Shown here: positions 58,434 to 64,000 of the stretch, piece by piece
Layout of the letters: every line of letters begins with the position of its first letter
Position numbering within the stretch: the stretch's first letter is position 1
From: Alligator mississippiensis
Lineage: Eukaryota > Chordata > Crocodylia > Alligatoridae
Assembly: GCF_030867095.1 (NCBI RefSeq)
Contig: NC_081826.1
Span: 43,192,001-43,256,000, forward strand
DNA length: 64,000 nt
Direction: 5' to 3'
Program-made: the position numbers and the translations under genes
The notes under the pieces: generated by a model
What the model was told of the DNA's origin: nothing
The model's database searches: none
The model's input: the letters and a program-made list of their open reading frames with translations, nothing else

Positions 58434-59595
58434 CTAGAATATTAAAAAGAATAAATGATTAGAGACCACTATTTCATTTCCCACACATGGAACTACATTG
58501 ACAATAGGAAAAATTCTGCAAGTCTGCCAGGCAAAAGTCATTGTGATCAGAAAAGAAATTGCTTGGTTAAACACTGAAGAAGTTAGCCCATTATAACATG
58601 AATAATAATATTCAAAGTAATTCAACAGACAGCCCAATGTGACAAAGCGCATCCATGAATTAGGAAAGGAAGTAAAAATGAAATAGGTCTCAAATACGCA
58701 AATGTAATGAAGGGATATGTAGAATGAACTATGTCAATTAACTGTTTTTTAAAAACTTACAGACACCCTCTCATTCATAGTCACAATAACAACATATATA
58801 ATCAGTATTCCATCACACAGCACAATAACATTCCAATCAATCACCTTCCTCTTGATCAGAAGGAGGAATAGCATAAATACTGTTTTGGCAAGAGTTGTTA
58901 ATAAGTGCATACAGTGCATCCTGTTGAGAGTTAAAATTGAAGTGCAATCAGCTAATTAACCACATAAAGGAAAGTGGATCTACCACAGAAGAAGAAATGC
59001 AATTTATAATTATATTATGGATGAATGAGTACATTCTTGCAAAAACTGTCAATTATTCTACAATTGGAAGAGCCTTGGCAACTCTTGAAGAAAATATATT
59101 TACACAGAAAGTGGCTTGTTCATTTTATACAAACATTAACTACTTATTCTTAAATAACGTTATAAATTGTTTTCAGCTTTAAATTGTAAATTGTTTTCAA
59201 CCTTAAATAGAGGGATAAAAACATATGCAGATCACATCTCCTTCCTGCCAAGCATACTCAGCACCTTAGAAATATTGCTGAAAGAACTGAGAAACCCCAA
59301 TTTTCACTATAACACAGATCCTTTGAAGTCAGGATGCCTTTCAGAGACTGTAGTATAAATGAATATACAACTAATCTGAACAAATCTTACTCTAGCTATC
59401 ATTTCACTTGAAGATTTCTTACTCATACACAACAGTTAAATATGCATTTACCCTGCCTACCATATTTCCCAGTCTTTTGATTTCCTCCCACCTCCCATCC
59501 TCCAACTTTCATTTATTCACTGCTTAGAAGCGAAAAAAAAGATTTGTTGATTAGCAGTAAAATCTAGCAATAGATTATTGGCAACAGTTACTCAC
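58434..59595. other. DPY19L4 intron
   Basis: Contains an exon-like hydrophobic frame at 58765-58925 (minus) that does not belong to the protein. No repeats recognised. Confidence 0.4.
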
Positions 59596-59716
59596 CAGTA
59601 ATATCGGGTGCACAGCTTTTACTCGAAGCCACTTGAAAAGTGTCATCCAAAGCTCAGGAGAACATACACCAAATGCAGCAAGCATGCAAACATATGGAGT
59701 CCAGAGGTACTTCATG
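59596..59716 (-). CDS. DPY19L4: DPY19L4 coding exon (sixth last)
   Basis: Acceptor GTTTTCCAG, donor CTG|GTGAGT, 121 bp. The first base completes a Gly codon, then [40 protein letters not shown]. It contains part of a membrane segment and the ELW...FKWLR loop typical of DPY19L4. Ends in phase 0. Confidence 0.96.
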
Positions 59717-60038
59717 CTGGAAAACATCCCAAGAATCCAAAGATAAGATGCTGCATGTATTTCAACTGGATTATTTGATAAATAAACTTTGTCACCTCCA
59801 AACCTCTCTATGAATAACCCTGCTCAGGAGAATTCAGTCAGTTAAGGAGTTCAGTCAATTCAGGGTCAAACACTTAACAGAATAAGGAAACCTAAAGGAG
59901 ATCTCGGCTTGCAGACCAAACACATGATTCTCTGCTGCAATCCAGAGCGCTCTTAAAAGTTCAGAAGTGCCAAGTAGGATCAAAAAAATCTCAGCCGAAG
60001 AAAATGAAATAATCCACAGAATTTGGGGGTGGAGGACC

Positions 60039-60069
<31 letters not shown>

Positions 60070-60819
60070 GAGCTAGTGAAAGATGTTAATTGTCTCATTT
60101 TTTGCTCTAGGGTATCTGATGAGCAATTACTATTACCCAAAACTGATGTTTGAATCCTCCAAACAGAAGAGTCAAAAGTCTCAACCATTTGAAAACAAAA
60201 GTTTGTTTGCTTTCAGAATCTGTAGTGTTCAGGCACCAGAGTGATGCATACAATAGGAACACCTATGATGTCGCATGACGGATACCACATACACCACTGT
60301 CTTTAGCGTTTGTCGGGCAGGCAGGAAAGATGGCAGAATCGCATCCGTCATAAACTATTAGACTATCTTTTTACAGTTATACTGTTGTAATATGTTTGCC
60401 TGACATGTTAAGCAATTCTCTAAACAACTAAAAGACACACAAGCAGTTTTTTTTTTTAATTTTGTTTTGCAATAAACCTTGTGCATCAAAAGAACGATGT
60501 AAGATTACAATGGAAAAAAAAAATCAGCATTTAATAAGAATCCTAGCTCAGCAGCTGAAGATGAACAGGGAAACATTTAAATTGTGTTCCAATTAACTTC
60601 TCAGATTTATGCTGGGCAGAGCACAAAGAAATGTGTTTAGGGAAGCCAAATACACTTCAGTATATTCTACTGAAGTTCACTCCATTACACTCAACAGGGA
60701 ACGCTGGATGGCAAAATATTCTTTTAGAAATGGTCTCAATATCTGTGGAAGTTTGAGTGTACCATATTTAGTTAGCAATGCGCTAGCCCTTACAAAACAA
60801 AAATCTATACAAAACTTAC
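59717..60819. other. DPY19L4 intron
   Basis: An A-run of about 28 bases at 60039-60067 may be a retroposon tail, but no body was recognised. Confidence 0.4.
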
Positions 60820-60939
60820 CCTTCTAAAATCATTGCGAGAGAACCCAGTAAAAGTGTGTGGATGATGTGATAAACTATCTCTGGCCTCTCTCCGATTTTG
60901 CCATCTTCCAGGGTAACAGTTTCTCTGAGTGGTTCACCA
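60820..60939 (-). CDS. DPY19L4: DPY19L4 coding exon (seventh last)
   Basis: Acceptor CGAACTGCAG, donor AAGG|GTAAGT, 120 bp. Begins with the third base of a codon, then [39 protein letters not shown] and two bases of a Gly codon that the next exon completes. A cytosol-to-membrane transition is seen: a charged loop, then a hydrophobic segment. The earlier exons (about two thirds of a ~720-residue protein) are not in the window. Confidence 0.95.
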
Positions 60940-61129
60940 CTGCAGTTCGAGGGAAACAAAGCAGGGTTTGTCTTGCATACTATCACAAATTATGACTTCT
61001 ATAAAAAGTGCCTGACAACTATTAAGCCTCTGGTGCTTCCTTCTTTTGTAATAATACTAATATTGTTTGTATTGTTTATTGACTCCCTGTGCTGATCTGT
61101 CTGCAATTTTTGGTAATTTCTTGCCAAAA

Positions 61130-61262
61130 AATTTGCACGTTTTTGGGGGCATGGACCATCTTTATGGTCTGTGTTCATACAGTGCTTTGTGTAGTAGGGT
61201 TCCAGTCCCCACGTGGGCTAAGTGCTATGGCAATACCTCTAAACAAGATGTTGATAAGCAAA
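61130..61262 (+). repeat. fragment of old L3/CR1-like 3' end
   Basis: GGGGGCATGGACCATCTTTAT, CAGTGCTTTGTGTAG and AAGTGCTATGGCAATACC in the same order as the repeat at 7500 and 42535. Confidence 0.35.
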
Positions 61263-61289
61263 ATTTAATTTTCTAACACAGTATTGGTG

Positions 61290-62750
61290 TTAGGCCACAG
61301 AAGGGCAAAATACAGCCTATGGGCCGAATCTAGCCTGCCAAGTACTTTCATCCGGCCCGCAGCGTCCACCAACAAAATGTGCCCCACTCAGCCCTTCCGC
61401 CCGTGAGGGTAGGAACGAGGTGCCCACGTATACACACACTGCAAACTGCGGTGTGCCTACCGTGCCTACTGTGCCTTGCTCCCACTTTCATAGGTGGAAG
61501 GGCCTGGCCCAGCCAACACATAGCTTCCAGTTGGGGCTGCCACTGCTACAGCCCATGGGGACTTGCTCTGCGTCCCTGGTCTCCTGCTAGCTCCACACAG
61601 CAGGTAGGGAAGCAGCGAGGGTGAGGCTGCAGCTGCAACTGGGTAGGAACCCAGAGCATGGGGCTAGGGCTGAGGGCAGCACAGAGCCCATGCCTGGGGA
61701 GGAGGGGGGGCAACAGCAACGTGGAGCTCATGGGCAGCATGTGGGTGTGAGGGAGGGTGGGTGGGTGTGGGGACAACCTCCACACTCTCCCCATGGTGCG
61801 CAGCCCTGGCAGGCAGTGGCAGCAGCAGTATGCGGAGGCATTCAGGGTGCTTATGCCTAGCACAGGCGCCTGGCAGGGTGCGGCTCCAGCCAGCACTTCA
61901 TATCACAGCGAGGGGTGCAGACTCCCCCAGGCAGCCTGTATCACCAGTACGGCATGGGAGGGAAGCCCCAGGTGCTAGAGCAGGCTGCCTTCCCTGCCGG
62001 GGCTGCACAACATGGGAGGGAAGTCCCAGCTGCCTTCCCCAGAGGGACAGGGAAGGCAGCTGGCTCCAGTGCCTGGGGCTTCCCTCATGTGCCCAGCAAA
62101 TCCAGGAAGTGCCGGTGATACAGACTGCCCGTTGGAGGCTGAGCCCCTCACCATGATGTGCAGCACTAGCCAGAGGTGTACCCTGCTGGGCACCAGCATG
62201 AACGCCTCACCTGCTGCTGCTGCACCATAGGGGAAGTACAGGTGGGCACACCCCCGCACCCCACACCCAGCCACAACCCTCCACATATACACAATCTAAA
62301 ACATATCCTATGCTCCACACACAGCCACCCCCCCACCTCCTCCTTACCATACACACCCCCCACACACATACTCCCCACAATATACAAGATTAAGAATTTA
62401 TTTTTCAGTTATTATGCAATCACCTCTATATGCACTATGCAAACACAAATCAAATATTTTTTGTAATAAAATTAAAATATGTTACGTAGGTGTTTCACTT
62501 TTAGTGTATGATTTGTTTTTTTTCTGGTTCTAAGATGGCAACCACTCCCCTCCCAAAAGGAATATTTCTGTGGGGTAAGGGGAAGGCCTTCCAGAGGCAG
62601 AAGTCCAGAGGCAGAAGTCAGGGGTGGGACTTCCAGTCCCAGGTTAGTGACCAGTAAGCAGGGCACCTGTCAAGGGGCAGGGCTACCCCTTGTGGCCCTC
62701 GACAGCTCACCAAAATTCATTAAGAAGCCCTCCAGCCAAAATAATTGCCT
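61290..62750. repeat. probable hAT-derived repeat with G+C-rich core
   Basis: The left edge has CTATGGGCCGAATCTAGCC and CATCCGGCCCGCAG, phrases typical of hAT-derived repeats. The right edge (CCTTGTGGCCCTCGAC, AATAATTGCCTGCCCATG) is loosely its inverse. The core is G+C-rich and ends in a CA/CCA-rich run at 62250-62380. Long frames here are spurious. Confidence 0.4.
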
Positions 62751-62993
62751 GCCCATGTTTTAGATCAATTGAAAGTTACAGAATTACTGTGACTACATCT
62801 ATAATTTAAGGTCAGAGAAAGGGGTGCAAGAATGCTTAACCTTAATATTACAAATCCCAGTAATACAATACCTACAGTGTTATTTTTACACACAAAACAA
62901 ATTTTTCATTTCCCCAAGTAAGAAAATGAGGGTTGGGATGGTAAGGAAGAAATTCTAAGTCCATCCTTAAAAAATTCAAAAAAATACATCAGT

Positions 62994-63240
62994 ACCATAT
63001 TTACTTGCATACCACACACACCTTTCCCCAAAAAGTTAGCTTTCCAAAACTGGGGTGTGTGTCTTCAGCAGGGAAGTTGAATGGAGATGCTATAAGATGC
63101 TTCTTTTCTTTCTCTTCCCTCCACTAGCTGTATGGGGGAGGGGCAGAATCCATCCGGAGAGAACCAGGAGGCTACTGGGGAGTGTGCAGCAATGAGGTTA
63201 TACCTCACTTTGATTCTACCTCTACCCAAAGTTTAAAAAC
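62994..63240. repeat. copy of 'CCATATTTACTTGCATACCA' repeat
   Basis: The start and the following CACACACACCTTTCCCC...AAACTGGGGTGTGTG resemble 41297-41345. Confidence 0.4.
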
Positions 63241-63282
63241 CAACTGTCCAGCAGAAGCAGTAGCATTTCTATGCAGCCAGAG

Positions 63283-63555
63283 CTGAGGGCAGGGGCGACA
63301 CATAGGGGGCGCATGTGTACCCCCTGAGCATGGCAATGCACCGCCTACATAAAAAGCACCGTCAGCGGCATCTGCGGGTGGTTTACGATTCCTGCTGGAT
63401 GCTGCCAGTGCTGCTGGCAGCTGCAGCTGGTTGCCAACCCTTGGTCAGCGCTCGCCACCTCTCCCCCAGCCACTGACAGCGCCGGCAGCATCTGCAGGAG
63501 CTCCCCACTCACTGCCGCTGTGCACCCCAGCCACCGGGAGCACACCCCATTCATT
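63283..63555. repeat. repeat related to the 51957-52257 insertion
   Basis: GGGGCGACACATAGGGGGCG and CATGTGTACCCCCTGAGC match the reverse complement of the right part of that insert. Confidence 0.5.
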
Positions 63556-63559
63556 CATG

Positions 63560-64000
63560 GCTAAGAGAGTCAGTTATCCAAGATTATAAGTATAAAGTTT
63601 GGCACTTGGGACAAAATTACTGCAGGCACAAATACAGACTGGGCAATGGCTGGCTAAGCTGCAGTACTGTAGAGAAGGACCTGCAGGGTTACAGTGGACC
63701 ACATGCTGAATACAAGTCCATAGTGTGCTCTTGTTGGGGAAAAGAAAAGCCAACAGCATACTGAGTTGTATTAACAGGAATGAAACTTGCAAATCAAGAT
63801 AAATGATTCTTTTGCACTATGCAGCGCAGAGGCCTCTCCTGGAGTGCTATGCCAGTTTTGGACCCCATACTTCAAGAAAGCTGTGGATATACTGGAAACA
63901 GTGCAGTAGAGAGCAAGAAAAAAATTCAGAGGCCTGGAAAGCAGGACTTATGAGGAAAGGTTGAAATAGCTAGGGTTATTTAGCCCAAAGAGAAGAATGA
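63560..64000 (+). mobile_element. CR1 LINE RT C-terminal part, running off the window
   Basis: ACTTGGGACAAAATTACTGC, GAGAAGGACCTGCAGGGTTA, CTCCTGGAGTGCTATGCC, TTTGGACCCCATACTTCAAG, TTTAGCCCAAAGAGAAGAAT follow CR1 ORF2 end in order. Frame broken. Confidence 0.8.

Noticed and set aside
58765-58925. Hydrophobic minus-strand frame with splice-like borders between two DPY19L4 exons
   Set aside because: The protein continues without gap from HPILL (59596) to ALILS (58433) in phase 0, so this segment has no place in it. The hydrophobicity follows from T-rich composition.
61546-62292. Cluster of long frames on both strands
   Set aside because: Repeat-derived G+C-rich core; frames are low-complexity and contradict each other.

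Overview
This is vertebrate nuclear DNA, most likely from a crocodilian. The evidence is spliced exons with GT/AG borders, many CR1 LINE fragments ending in the (ATTCTATGAT)-like tail, U2-snRNA-like SINE heads (snRNA-headed SINEs are known from crocodilian genomes), hAT-type MITEs and low gene density. A turtle or bird relative cannot be excluded by eye. There are no bacterial-style operons, CRISPR arrays or functional RNA genes.

The one firmly identified host gene is DPY19L4, on the minus strand. Its last seven coding exons lie at 60820-60939, 59596-59716, 58377-58433, 53975-54057, 42823-42955, 31524-31682 and 28298-28462. They join in phase into the C-terminal ~278 residues, ending in TGA at 28298-28300. 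The 5' half of the gene lies beyond base 64000. A second, unidentified minus-strand gene seems to start in a CpG island at 9.06-9.7 kb, with a signal-peptide exon at 9098-9437 and a consensus splice donor.

Mobile DNA fills much of the rest. From 194 to 3918 sits a compact LTR element with ~760-bp LTRs, a 5-bp target duplication, an exact tRNA-Ser(GCU)-type primer site and a polypurine tract. It has only gag-like and unknown ORFs and no pol, so it is non-autonomous. From 16.26 to 22.63 kb a minus-strand Ty3/Gypsy element has integrase upstream of reverse transcriptase (the Gmr1-like order) and a SCAN-like capsid. Both of its ends are incomplete and it is flanked by ~225-bp direct repeats of host sequence, which is not the usual product of integrase.

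CR1 copies are found at 8.7-11.2, 23.65, 34.2-35.6, 37.0, 42.0, 45.0-53.8, 56.5 and 63.6-64 kb. One short tRNA-Ile-headed SINE with a CR1 tail lies at 46.69-46.85 kb. A 567-bp palindrome centred at 33541, with U2-like segments near its tips, sits in a DPY19L4 intron. Stretches of 11.2-14.3, 15.0-16.0, 23.9-28.3 and 28.5-31.5 kb are A+T-rich with little recognisable content.
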